NCBI GenBank assembly: GCA_017354895.1
Contig: CP071496.1
Span: 434,001-498,000, forward strand
DNA from: Podospora comata
Taxonomy: Eukaryota; Ascomycota; Sordariomycetes; Sordariales; Podosporaceae
Direction of reading: 5' to 3'
DNA length: 64,000 nucleotides
The translations under genes were made by a program, and so were the position numbers. The notes under the pieces are model-generated. The model did no database searches. It saw only the letters and a program-made list of their open reading frames with translations, and was not told where the DNA came from. Numbering within the stretch: the first letter of the stretch is position 1; the number at the start of each line of letters is the position of its first letter. Shown here one piece after another: positions 32,488 through 43,737 of this stretch.

Positions 32488-34484
32488 TTACGCCTTTTTC
32501 TGCATCGATCCCGTTCTATGCGCCCACGAAAAGGCAAACGCGAGCAACGCGAAGCCGCTCGAAGCCGCAAAGGCTATTCTCAGGGCGTCACAGTACAATG
32601 CCCTGACGGCCAGTTGTTGGGTGGGGGACAGCTCCCCAATAGCGAACAGCGACTTGCGCAGCCTCTCAACCAGCTGTGTCACCACACCACTTGTCAGTCA
32701 CCTGCATCAAACCAACGTCGGGAACACCAAATACGAACCTCTTCACTGGCGTTGTCACCAAGAGCGCCGGGAAGGCCCGCCAACAACATGTTCTGGACGA
32801 TGGCAGCCGTGACAGTCACGCCATAAATGGTCCCCATGGACCGAATCAGATACACCGTAGAGGTGGCAACAGCTTGTTCTGTGGACGGTTAGCAACTTAA
32901 TCTCCTTCAGCCTTGTTGCATTTCTTACCTCTGTGCTCCCAGAAAGAGATGAAGCTAAACAGAACGCTAGGGTTGGTCAGACCAAGACCTAGATTAGCAG
33001 GTATCAAGTAGAAGAACTCCTTCCACCGAGCCCCCGTCGTGCCCATCGACAGCGCAAGAAGATTCCCGATGAGCATCATGGCCGTGCCCAGCCGAACGTT
33101 GTACGAGAGCTTAATACCGCGCTGCATCGACCACCCGGCAACAACACCTCCAACTGGGGTCGCGAGTGCCGGGATCATAAGCCGGAGACCGGCCTCCGAT
33201 GGAGAATCACCACGAACAGCCTGGAAATACAATGGGACCATAAACATGTACTGTTGGGCGAGCGTCAGCAAGTGTACCAGATATTCGGGGAAGATGAGGA
33301 CTCACAGCATACGAGGCCATGCCGGAGAATATGTTGGTCAGTTGAACCGCGATCGGCTGCCAACCCTTCAACATGCGAAGTGGGATCATGGGGATGGCCT
33401 TGGTGTTGGCTTCGACTTCCACGAACAGGAACAATAGTACGGTACTTCCGACCAGCGAAGAGATCACCGGAAAGCTAGCCCATGGGTACTCGTTGCCGCC
33501 AAGCGTCAAGCCCAGAAGCTGGAGGAGCAGTCCACCCACGAGAAACAGCGAGCCCGACAAATCCAGCCTTTTGATCGCCGAGCGAGCACGTTGTGTGGTG
33601 GAGAGAGGGATTAGTTGAGGAACCATGCAGGCAGGATTCTCTAACACGAAATAACCCACCACGAGGGCGAAGAAAGAGACTGGAACCTGCAGCAGAAAGC
33701 ACCATCTCCAGCCAATGGCTTGAGTGATCGAGCCTCCGAGCGAAGCGCCCAAGACTGCGCCAAAACCAACGAGGATATTTTGCATGGCCTGGTACATGCC
33801 GCGCTGTTTGAACGGGATCATGTCGGAGTTGATGACGGTTGCTGGAGATAACGTCAGTAACTGTGTCTCGGGGTGCATGACCGTTCGAGCCTCTGTGAAA
33901 GGGGCACAAGACTCACCCATTGTGATCAGCCCACCGCCGCCAAAGCCTGTCACAGCCCTCATGATATCTAGTGTCAAGATTGTCTGCGCCATGGAACAGC
34001 CAAAACACCCAATCATGAAGGTCAGGGTGGAGATGAAGAAGCAGATTCGCCGCCCAAACATATCAGAGAAGCGGCCGTAGAGAGGCTGGAAGGCTGTACT
34101 GGTGATGAGGTACGAAGTCGTTAGCCAGGCGGCATTGTTGGCTGCACCGAAGTCGGAGCTGATGGCGGCATATGTTGAGGCGGTGATAGTCCCATCGAAG
34201 CCAGATAGAAAGACATTTGCCCATAGAGCTGGTCAAGTAGTGGTTAGCTGGGACATTCTTTTTCCTCTTCACCAGCCTTGCGTACCTGTCTCAATCCACC
34301 AGAAGCCCGCGGAAGGCCGCCATGAGTCTTCATGGTGGGATTCTGGAAATGTCACATATCCTGGCTTCTGTTGTGTGGTGAGGAGAGATGTTGTCTCATC
34401 TGTCTGTTCCATCTCGGGGTCGCCCATGATGGGTTGGTGTTGTTGTTGTTCAGTGTGCATATCTAGTGGGTTAATGGCTTCCAA
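32488..34484 (-). CDS. MFS transporter, DHA2/vacuolar basic amino acid (Vba/Fnx1) type
   Basis: Exons: 34484-34286, 34228-33917, 33841-33306, 33250-32929, then from 32878; a last intron near 32.7 kb leads to the end at 32488. The first four introns are standard and in phase; the last is not firmly placed. About 14 membrane spans are expected. Motifs include PLYGRFSDMFGRR (MFS loop 2-3 signature), GGGGLITMATVINSDMIPF after splicing, QRGMYQAMQNILVGFGAVLG and GWRWCFLLQVPVSFFALVVG. These fit the fungal Vba/Fnx1 branch of the drug:H+ antiporter family 2, which loads basic amino acids into vacuoles. The N-terminal tail of about 65 residues carries a TTSLL motif that could act in vacuolar sorting. 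Drug efflux is an alternative role. Confidence 0.85.
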
Positions 34485-36161
34485 GTGCGTATTCCGTCTC
34501 CTTTGGTTTGGGTCAAAAAACAGCAGGGCCTCAGAGTTTTCACGTATTCACTTACACGCGGTGGCAAAACTTGGTATTGAGGGGGAGATCAGTCAGGCCA
34601 GACCTCTCATCTCATACCTTTTCCAGCTCTGGACGATGCGCTGCTGCCCCCCAAATTCGGCATGCCGTAGCGCTGCACCCACCCCTCCCATGTTTCCTGC
34701 AGCAGCAAGCGGGCAGCATCAGAGCATTGCTTTTGCAAGCCTATCCGGCACCGGCGAGCATGTCACGATCTGTTCAAAACTTATTTCTCTTCGTCCCTCT
34801 TTTGAGGGCATATATCCGCCATTTCTGCGATTTCTTTATATGCTAGATATCGCCAGACGTATTTCTTTCATTCATCTCATCTTCCCCAATCCATTAAGGT
34901 TCTCCTTTCCGGTCTTGCTCCTGCGCTTAGCGGCAGAGACACACCCGAGACAAGTGCGGGGAACGCCGTCGACCTCACCTTATCAGCGAGTGCCGCATGC
35001 TACCTGGTACATGCAGAATCTCTTTCCAAACCTCACCACCACCACTCATTGGTCCAGAAATGGTCCGGAATATCCTCTCATCTCTTCATTGGCGAATTCC
35101 AGGCTTGCTGTGCTTCCGGATGGTTCCCCTCTTTCCTGTTTGATTCGTTCAATGAAGGTGTCGCAGGCAGGCTATCGTCATATGTCGATCTTGATGAAAC
35201 TGCATCTCGATTATACAACTACTGTCGATTGTTTTTTTAATATCCTTCTTGTTTCCTTATCTCGAGACTTGGACGCACAACACTCATTGGCTTCCCTTGG
35301 CTTGTCGCTTGACCCCGATCTTGAATGCAACGGTCCGGTGCCGATGAGGCCCGGAATGCGGGGGTCAACGGGTCGAGGACCAAACACTTGACAGGCATCA
35401 TTGGCTAAATCACGGATAGTTTCCTTTCTGCACTATCAGATGTGATGAAAAAGGCTCCGTATCGTCCGTCTGGAGAGGAAATCCACCGCGGGAAGAGTGC
35501 AGTGAAGATGGAGTCTGTCCTGTATGTTGTGAGAAGATAGTGTACGGTCATGCAAGTGAGAGGACGAAGCTGCACCGGGCGAGATACGCGCCCGGCCGCA
35601 TTCTGCTTTGAGATTTGGCGTCCAATCACGGTCGGCGGCGTTACCTAAGGACGCTTCCTGTTGGGGGTTAGCTCCTCTCACGTGCCACCCCTGAAGGTTC
35701 CCTCATGGCCTCTTCCGCTGCGGGGCGACGTGGGTGGATGGACCCTGATGAACAGCGTTGGTCTGTGTGTAGGGTCTCGGCCTTGGAAGACGTTTGATTG
35801 TTTGTGGAGGAGAGAGACTAATACTGCAGGATATGAGGCTGAGAAAGTTGGTTCCGAGAAGGGGAAGCCGAATAACCAAGCGAGAAGGACATGACGGCAC
35901 GGATGGTAAGGAGTGTGGGTGAGGAGCTAGATATGATCAGATATTACTTGGGGAGAATAAGAGAAAGTAGGGTCTTTGCGCCCAGGTCATTCTTGAGGGT
36001 ATTCAGTGGCTTGGTGGATATACAATCTACAGCTTTCGCCCTCTTCGTCGTATATCCTAGATAACGCATCTCAACAACCAAGTCTATCCTCTTGTTACTA
36101 AACCTTGCCTTTGAAACCTTGAAGTTGAGAATCAAATATCAATGTTGATCCCTATAGTTGC
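34485..36161. other. Intergenic, possibly repeat-derived on the right
   Basis: 34,485-35,900 has no supported gene. A long plus-strand frame through 34102-35391 is rejected (see rejections). From about 35,944 to 36,340 two adjacent minus-strand frames (for example RYLGYTTKRAKAVDCISTKP and KLSDGRLAKARARVAFFLV) have a transposon-debris feel, but no family is recognised. Confidence 0.4.
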
Positions 36162-36187
36162 TTTGGTGCCCTCTTGAGGGCACCAAA
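36162..36187 (+). repeat. 12-bp perfect hairpin followed by an A run
   Basis: TTTGGTGCCCTC and its exact inverted copy GAGGGCACCAAA are separated by TT. More A residues and AACGCC follow. It lies in the possibly repeat-derived stretch. The RNA form would be a very stable stem-loop. Confidence 0.8.
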
Positions 36188-36628
36188 AAAAACGCCACCC
36201 TCGCTCGGGCCTTTGCAAGCCTCCCGTCGCTAAGCTTAGTTTTTTGTTTCGGTGCAGTGGGCCGGGCCCCTGCTGAAGCGTTGTATCTTGCGTACCCATC
36301 GTTTCCTGGTGTTTTATTTTTGTTTTCTACTCTCATTATAGTTGTTTAGACCTTTTACGAACTTGACATACAGGGTACCTGGCTGGTCCTCCAGCATGTC
36401 AAGAGACCAAAGAGTCGGTTTTCCTGGTTTTCCTGTGGCCCCTGACCCGTGTAGAAGGAGTCCAGAGGCTGTTTTCCGCGTTCTCGACTGTTATTGGGCA
36501 GGCTTCTAGGTATGCCATCTTGGTGGATTGAAACAATGTTCCTGTGTCTTCCTAGCGAAAGACTGTCCTTTGCCTAGGAAGCTTCATTATACTACTTCAT
36601 ATATACGTGTGCCGCTAGTCCCAAGACT

Positions 36629-38246
36629 CTATAGATCATTCCAACCGCACCCGTCCAGACTTCTTCTTCTAATGGTGCCGCGTGTAGCTGTCGTAGGCAA
36701 TACTGCCCGGGGATTCTCGTGGTAAAGTACCCACTCGACCCTGTAAGATAGATTTCCGAGTTGATAGTGGAAAGCTTTGCTCGGTTTGATGAGAAGTGTT
36801 AGACAGACCCAACCCTGTTTTTTCTTCGTACGCACATCCTTGTCCACCAAGAGCCCGATCCGAGTTTGGTCAAGCAAAGTCAGGAATTTGTTAGGTGACA
36901 ACATACGCTGTTCCCCTTTTGACAGCTTTTTTGAACAACGAGATACTGTCCTTGTTCTCCTCGGCACTTGCATATGCTGAAATGAGGGATTTGCAGTATA
37001 GCTCCGCTTGTACCGTCAATTCATATTCGCGTTCCGCAGTTTCACTGCAGCAATGAACCTTATAAGTGCGCCATAAACCGACCAGTCCACTAGTTTCCCA
37101 TCTCTGGTTGCCTACTTCGCGGTCGACATTTCGCATTTGGTTAAGCCAGGCTGGAGCCCATGCAGGATATGTCGCCCTTGGTGAGCCATGGTATAGAACC
37201 ATTTTCACCGCCTCGTGTCTTCGGGCCTCGTAAATCTTTCTCATCCCGTCATCGAGCGATAGGCCTTGCTCCCATTCGAGTCCGATCACCGGAAAGAGAG
37301 CACGGGCGTTGTTCATAATGTCGCCGGCCTCCCTTTTGTACACCCGACAACGATATCTGCAAGTCGCACGGGAATGTTGCCCTGTCGCTGTAGATGTAGA
37401 AAAGCCTGGGCCAGTGTGAACAACCCATCTCTTGCTTTGAAGCAAATGAATACATCGGTGAACCAAACCGATCCCTCACGGGTTAAAACAATCACATCTC
37501 CAGCCAGCTTGATTTCCTGATAGGTCCAGACGCGTGTTAACCATCCTGTTCATTCCAGTTAGTGCTCTTTACTGGGACTAATTCTAATTCTTATATGGAG
37601 ACAACTTACTGCCGAAGCCAAGGACTACGCCGAAATTGGCGGGATCGTTTGACCACAGTCGCAGAGCTAAAGCATCAACGATGACCACCTGCTTCGCCTG
37701 GCGGTAGATATTCGCCATAGCATTGATAAGTCTGGATTTCATCTCGGCCTTCTCGTGATCCAGCTGATGTCCAGTGCCCAGAATAGCCAAGCTGTCAATC
37801 CACAACCTCTCGATGTCGGTGTATGCCAGCTTGTTAAACAACTGTACCACCAAGCTCCGGTGAAGCCCTTCGTTTGTTTCATTTGATCCAAGCCCTTCTG
37901 CCCAGACATGAGACAGCGCTGCATAACCACCTGGAGGCACAATCCGGAAGTCGCCGTCCTTGTTAACGCATTGGGCGCCCAGCGTGTCGGCTGACTCTTG
38001 GATCTGTTTCCACCTTGGTTTAACAAAGTCTGATGGATTGAAATGGACTCTTCCATGTCCTATCCTACTCGGAAAGGATGGAACAACCTCGAAAGACTTT
38101 AGTCTGCGAAACCGAATGTCATCCACCGTGGCATCAACGAGCCTCAGAGTCTGGTTCAACTCCTGTACGTTCCAAAATCGCAGTTCATGCTCTGGGAGTT
38201 GTCTCGCAACAGAATACTCGAATCCGGCTTGGAGAAGGCACTTCAA
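36629..38246 (-). pseudogene. Decayed HET-domain gene
   Basis: The minus-strand pieces line up as one HET protein. First, 38246-37584 carries YAALSHVWAEGLGSNE and ERLWIDSLAI. A normal 71-nt intron (37608-37538) leads to RWLTRVWTYQEIKLA, the RW-TR-W-x-x-QE signature. The C-terminal region then follows (GDIMNNARALFPVIGLEWEQ, then KKKQGWVCLTLLI and WVLYHENPRAVLPT). The frame changes about twice in the second half (near 37.35 and 36.90 kb) at places where no GT-AG intron of normal size fits. No start ATG is found ahead of the first block. So it is a relic of a heterokaryon-incompatibility-type gene, one of five HET loci in this window. Length would have been over 540 residues. Confidence 0.7.
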
Positions 38247-38609
38247 AACTTCCGGATGATGGGACGCATCGGGTTTGATCAGTTTTGATTTCTAGAATCG
38301 AGGGAGTTCGGCATCCTCTAATTCGTCACTCTGATTCATATCCACTCGTCTCAAAAGACTCAGTCGTATAAAAAAACCATCCTTTTCTCGCCGTCAATGG
38401 TGATTGCAAGTTGGGAGATATGGGTGGCATATATAGATAATCCATTGTACATCTTGAAAGAATAAACGAGCGCGAAGAGCAAAAGTTTTAGAAATAACCT
38501 ACCAAAAGGAGGCTCAAGGACTTTTGAAGAAAATCAACCGTTCAGTAGATTGACAAAACCAAAGTCGGGCAATTTAACAGTTTTTAGGGCGCAGTACGCC
38601 ACGTCTTAG
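38247..38609. other. Intergenic left of the solo-LTR-like insertion
   Basis: No gene or repeat could be supported. The duplicated CTTAG (38605-38609) marks its right edge. Confidence 0.5.
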
Positions 38610-38803
38610 TGTAGGGCGGTGGCCTAGTAAAGTCACTGCCCGTGAAAAGTGAGGCCAAAAGGCAGGGAAATTGATTGACAAAATTGATATTACAGTGTTG
38701 TTGTTGGTTGTCCAGAGTAAAAGTAAACAGTAAGTAAACCAGCCTTAAGAGCAAACCCAGGTGTGAATCTGGTGAAAAGGCGGGCCTTTGTTGGCTCCCT
38801 ACA
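38610..38803. mobile_element. 194-bp solo-LTR-like insertion with CTTAG duplication
   Basis: The block starts TGTAGGG and ends CCCTACA, a perfect 7-bp inverted terminal repeat of the TG...CA type. It is flanked by perfect 5-bp copies of CTTAG (38605-38609 and 38804-38808). This is the signature of an LTR-retroelement integration reduced to a single LTR. At 194 bp it is short and could belong to a small non-coding (TRIM-like) family. It is not RIP-degraded. No coding sequence is present; it is a fossil. Confidence 0.75.
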
Positions 38804-39200
38804 CTTAGCGACCGTCGTGACGCTGGAAGGGATTAGGTATGGCGAAGGGACAGGCGCGGGTGGTGGCCTCGACAGTGACCACGTCGGCGCTTAAGTGCAA
38901 CTTCCATGCTGGTATTCCATGGTCTGAAACCTGGAATCCTCAGAATATCCAAGTACCTACTTGGCATTGTCGCTTGCTCGGGTAGTCGTAAGGCTGTACA
39001 CAATGTGCAGTCATAAGCAAACGTCAAATGTGGGGCCAACCGAGATGATTGGCTTTCCAGACGTGGAAATGAGGGGATAAAGCTGAAGTTGCTTCTCGGC
39101 GCATGCCCTCCGCCACAGTCTTCCTGGAGCTGAAAAGGCAACCACCTTGCTGTCGTCTTCAACCGTTAGGAATTCTCTCAGACTGAATATCCCAGGCGAG
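38804..39200. other. Upstream region of the TauD-type gene
   Basis: About 400 bp without a gene on either strand; the start codon of the dioxygenase is at its right edge. Confidence 0.5.
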
Positions 39201-40581
39201 ATGACGAAAGCACTTGTAACTGGACCTCATGGTCCGCCAGATATTAGCTACAACCTCGACTACGACAATTACCTTGCTAGAACCCAGCGTCGATTGCAGA
39301 ACGAAAGATTACCAAAAGACCTGCCGAGAGGCTTTCCACAGCAAATTCAAAATGATCTTGTCTGGGATGGGAAAGACCTTGCTGAGAAGTACGACTGGAA
39401 CTACACCTTGACGGCCGATGACCTGACCGAGATCGAATCAGCTCTCCGGCATTTCAAAGCTCAGAACCTGGGACTCGGATTCATCAACCAAGACACCTTC
39501 CCGCTTCCCAATCTCCACAAGACTCTACGAGACATCTCCAAGGAGATACACATGGGCCACGGGTTTAAAGTGATCCGCGGTGTTCCTGTGGCGAGCCACA
39601 CTCGAGAAGAAAACATCATCATGTACGCCGGGATCTCATGTCACATTGCACCTGTCCGTGGTCGACAATCCTTTCTGGATACCGGAGTTGATGTTGCTCT
39701 GGCCCACGTGAAAGACATGACCTCAGTGGTAGATGGCAGCAAGATCGGAGCTCCAGCCTACACCAATGTTAAACAAGCCTTTCATACAGATATTGGTGAC
39801 GTTGTTGCATTGCTTTGCCTCGCTGAGGGTGTTGGAGGAGGGGAGAGTTACTTGTCGAGCAGCTGGAAGGTGTACAATGAGCTGGCTGCCACTCGGCCCG
39901 ATCTTATCCACACGCTGTCAGAATACTGGGCAGCGGATACGTGAGTTTGCGCTCTTCTAACTCCTTGTTTCATGGAGCTAATGTCCTCCAGATTCGGCAA
40001 GATAGACATCCCTTACTGGCATGCTCCGTTACTGTACCACAAGCCGGCCAAAGATACCACCCCAGAACGTGTGATTCTCCATTATTCACGACGAACCTTT
40101 ACCGGCTACCTGGGCCTCCCTCGCTCAGCCAACATCCCACCCCTCACCGAAGCACAAGCCGAGGCTTTGGATGCGCTGCACTTCACCGCGGAGAAGTATG
40201 CGCTCTCTCTTGACTTTCGCCAGGGAGACATCCAGTACATCAACAATTTCGGCTTGTTTCACGGCCGTGCAAGCTTTCAGGATTCTAAAGAAAATCAGTA
40301 AGTTGATCTTTTGACCGAGTATTCACAATGATGCTAACAAACACAGACGTCATCTGATTCGGATCTGGCTCCGTGATCCAGAGTATGCTTGGGAGATACC
40401 TGAACCTCTGAGGAACAAGTGGGATAGGGTGTACAAGGACGTCAAGCCTGAAAATACCGTCTTTCCTCTTGAGCCACCGATTGCGACCGGCAGTGATAGT
40501 AATTCAGGTGGGAAGGGTCTGGTGGCAAAAGGGTGGCATAGACTTGTCCGAGCAAGTCAGCGCATGTTGGTTCCCTCATGA
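39201..40581 (+). CDS. TauD/TfdA-type Fe(II)/2-oxoglutarate dioxygenase
   Basis: Three exons, 39201-39940, 39992-40297 and 40347-40581, join in phase across 51- and 49-nt GT-AG introns and give 426 residues. The double-stranded beta-helix core carries AFHTDIGDVVALLCL, the HxD iron-binding pair, and FGLFHGRASF, the distal His. RHLIRIWLRDPEYAW supplies the Arg that binds 2-oxoglutarate. GHGFKVIRGVPV and IMYAGISCHIAPVRGRQ are typical of fungal TauD-like proteins. The bacterial enzymes oxidise taurine or aryloxy acids; the fungal substrates are largely unknown. There is no targeting signal, so it is probably cytosolic. The start at 39201 is the first ATG giving a normal family N-terminus. Confidence 0.9.
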
Positions 40582-41737
40582 GGCCTTTGGCAACAGAGGC
40601 ATCAACTTTCGGCATCAAGCCACAATAGCAGGTCATCAGTCGCTTTAGTATCGGTAGGATCAAGAATGGAAGTGGGCATCACGAAAGATCACATCTTTGG
40701 CAAGCATAATGACGAGCGATGGAAGATGAATGCCTAATCTGGCAGGTAGTACCAGCCGCCGACCCGGGGTGCAAAAGTCACAGCTGGTTGGGCATTCAAT
40801 ATCAGCACAATTGGCACCGTTCACTGTCCATGACAGAACCCCCCACCAAAGAGCGACCCAAATCAGGCGCTTCAGACCAATACGGTACCATGCGCACGCA
40901 AGATGGCGGAAGAGGCGCTGGCAAGCTTTTTAGTCGATGAATATCAGCCACCATAGGTATGTAGGTTGCAATTACAGACCAGATTCTACAAGATGCTGTT
41001 CAGCTCTCTGATATCCTCGTCCTACCATGCTGCATTTTTCCCACCCCGCTTCCTCCCGTCAGATATAGGGTCCCCAGGTTTTATCCTACCACTGACATGC
41101 GAGCTCACCCGATGGCGTTATCCTCGCCAACAATGAGCGACAGCCATCCAGACAGCTCCCCAAAATTGCAATCGCAATTCTCCTGCCCGTATTGGCAGGC
41201 AAAGTCCCGTCGGTTTTGCTCGGCGAAAAAAACTGTCAGGTTCTGGACGGATGATCTGCCGTCCAACTACCATGGCCAGAGAGCCAAGGCCGGGAAAACC
41301 GCAACAGAAGCTCGCACTGCAACGGTTACCATCCAAGTCGGGAGATAATACCACGACACAAACAAGGGACCGATAAGGAAAGTCGCACGGAGGAAGTTAT
41401 CACTGGTCGACGCAACGTTCGAGAACACAAGCTGCAATACAAAGTGATGCCATGAGCCATGTATCTGACGCTCGCCTGCACGTGTGAAGAATGCGGAATG
41501 TCTCACCAAGCTGCTCGACTGGAACAGTCCACCACTTAAGGTTGCTCCATCCCCATCTAAATGAACTGCAGTACGACGTGGATTGTCTCACGAGCAGACG
41601 GGTAGATAAAGTCGTGCTTCCACGGCACGTCATCTCTTCTTGACTCCCCGCTTCTTGACCTTTTGTTGTTGACATTGCAGATTTGGGTCGAAGTTGCAAG
41701 CAAACAAGAGTAACAGCGCATTGTCGGGCAGAAGACT
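40582..41737. other. Intergenic, upstream of the permease
   Basis: No supported gene. Overlapping antisense ORFs at 41097-41699 lack conserved features. Confidence 0.5.
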
Positions 41738-43682
41738 ATGTCTTTCAACTGGCGTCGACCCTTTCGGTCGCGGGACGACAACGATGAGCCAACGACACAG
41801 GATGCGCCGGCACTGACCCGAGTCAACAGCGCCGAGGTGTCAGACGGTAGCCTCAAATACACGCTGGAGAAAGGAGGCAATGACTCCCAGCCGTCATACC
41901 AGGAGGCCACAGGAGCCCCAGTGGAGAGTCGCTCGCCGCTGGGGTACTCTGTCGGTCCAATCACCATCATCTTCCTCAATGTCAGCAAGATGATTGGGAC
42001 TGGTGTTTACTCTACCCGTTAGTAGCCCCTAGCCGCCGGTTTTGGAGAGACACTGACAGCAGACAGCCTCCGCCATTCTTAGAGGGACTGGCTCAGTCGG
42101 GCTGAGCATGATCTACTGGACCCTCGGCTTCTTCACCTCCATCTCCACCCTCTCCGTCCTCCTCGAATTCGCCTCCTACTTCCCCAACCGCTCCGGCAGC
42201 GAGGTCGTCTACCTCGAGCAAGCCTACCCCCGTCCCCGATGGCTCTTCCCAACAGCCTTCGCCTTCCTCAACGTTGTCCTTTCCTTCAGCAGCGGCAACT
42301 CCATCGTCTGCGCGCAATACCTCTTCCGCATAAACGGCCACACCCCCTCCCCCTGGGAACTCAAAGGCGTAGCCATCGCCGCGTACACCGTTGCCTTCCT
42401 AGCCGTAGTCTTTCACACCAAAGCCTCCTACGCCTTCTCCAACGGAATCGGCATTGTCAAAACCCTCACCCTCATCTTCATCGCCATCACCGGGCTTGTC
42501 GTCCTAGGAGGCAACATCTCCTCCATCCCCGACCCCCACTCCAACTTCCGCAACGCATTTGACGGCCTCCCTCCTACCCCTTACGGCCTAAACAACGCCC
42601 TCTACCGCATCATTTTCTCCTACACCGGCTTCGACAACGCCTTCAACGTCGTCAACGAGGTAAAAAATCCCATCAAAACCCTCCGCCGCAACACCTTCAT
42701 CTCCGTCTTCCTCGTCGCCGTCCTCTACAACCTCGCCAACGTAGCTTACTTCGCCTCCGTCCCACTCCCCGATCTCCGCGCCGCAAAAGAAATCACCGCC
42801 TCGTTATTCTTCACCGCAGTCTTTGGCTCCTCAAACGCGGTTCGCGGACTCAACTTCCTCATCGCCCTCTCCTCCTTCGGCAACCTCGTCACCGTCCTCA
42901 TCGGCTCCTCCCGCATGATCCGCGAATGCGGTCGCCAGGGCGTGTTGCCGTTTCCTAGATTCTGGGCGACCACACGACCGTTCGGTACACCGATCGGGCC
43001 TTACTTTGTGAAGTGGTTCATGACAGTGATCATGATCTTGGCCCCGCCGGCAGGGGACGCGTTCAATTTCGTGGTTGACTTGCAGGTTTATCCTTCTTCG
43101 CTGTTTCACATCTTGGTTGGCATAGGACTTTTCATCGTCCGATACAGGAGGAAGAAGCTCGGCTTGGGAAGGGGCGAGTTTAAAGCGTGGACTGTAGTGG
43201 TGGTGTTTAATATCCTGGTGTATGCGTATTTGCTTGTGATGCCTTGGTACCCTCCCGAGGGCGGACCATACGCGGGAAATGTGAGCTTTTGGTATGCGAC
43301 TTATGTTGTTACGGGGACTGGGATGTAAGTTTTCTCCGTTGCTCTCCTCACTTGATTGACAAACGAAAGGCTGACATGGGCCGGAAAAAGTTTGCTCGGT
43401 TGCGGCATCTACTACTACGCCTGGATCTGGCTCCTCCCAAAGTTGAGAGGGTACCGCATCCGGCAGGAGGTTCTGACGCTGGAAGACGGAGCGCAAAGTC
43501 ACAAGGTGATCAAAGTACCTGTCGAACAACTGGCAGAGTGGGACGCCACTCACGATGCTGTTGGAAGACCGCTCAACAGGACAGACAGCCACTCTGGCGA
43601 CTCCGAACGCATCGGTGTATCAAGCACAGCAGGAGAAAAGGGCCAAGATGGCAATGTGAGGGATGTAGATCCTGAGAAGTAA
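41738..43682 (+). CDS. Amino acid permease, LAT/MUP1-like (APC superfamily)
   Basis: Exons 41738-42017, 42067-43324 and 43391-43682 join in phase across 49- and 66-nt introns (609 residues). The first 70 residues are a hydrophilic N-terminal tail. Next comes VGPITIIFLNVSKMIGTGVY, whose G-[ST]-G-like turn in span 1 binds the substrate backbone in APC transporters. About 12 spans follow, including FTSISTLSVLLEFASYFPNR, SGSEVVYLEQAYPRPRW, IIFSYTGFDNAFNVVNEVKN and GSSRMIRECGRQGVLPFPRF. The pattern fits the fungal methionine-type (MUP1) permeases of the plasma membrane. The C-terminal tail is hydrophilic with Lys residues that could take ubiquitin. It ends only 55 bp from the end of the convergent HET gene. 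Confidence 0.88.
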
Positions 43683-43737
43683 TCGTCAGAGCAGGTGGAA
43701 GCGGGTTCTTCTTGGCAGAGATTGATATGACTGTGCT

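Noticed and set aside
34102-35391. 429-codon open frame on the plus strand
   Set aside because: Its first 380 bp are antisense to the first exons of the MFS transporter and the rest lies in its promoter. The translation has no domain-like pattern and no splice or start context.
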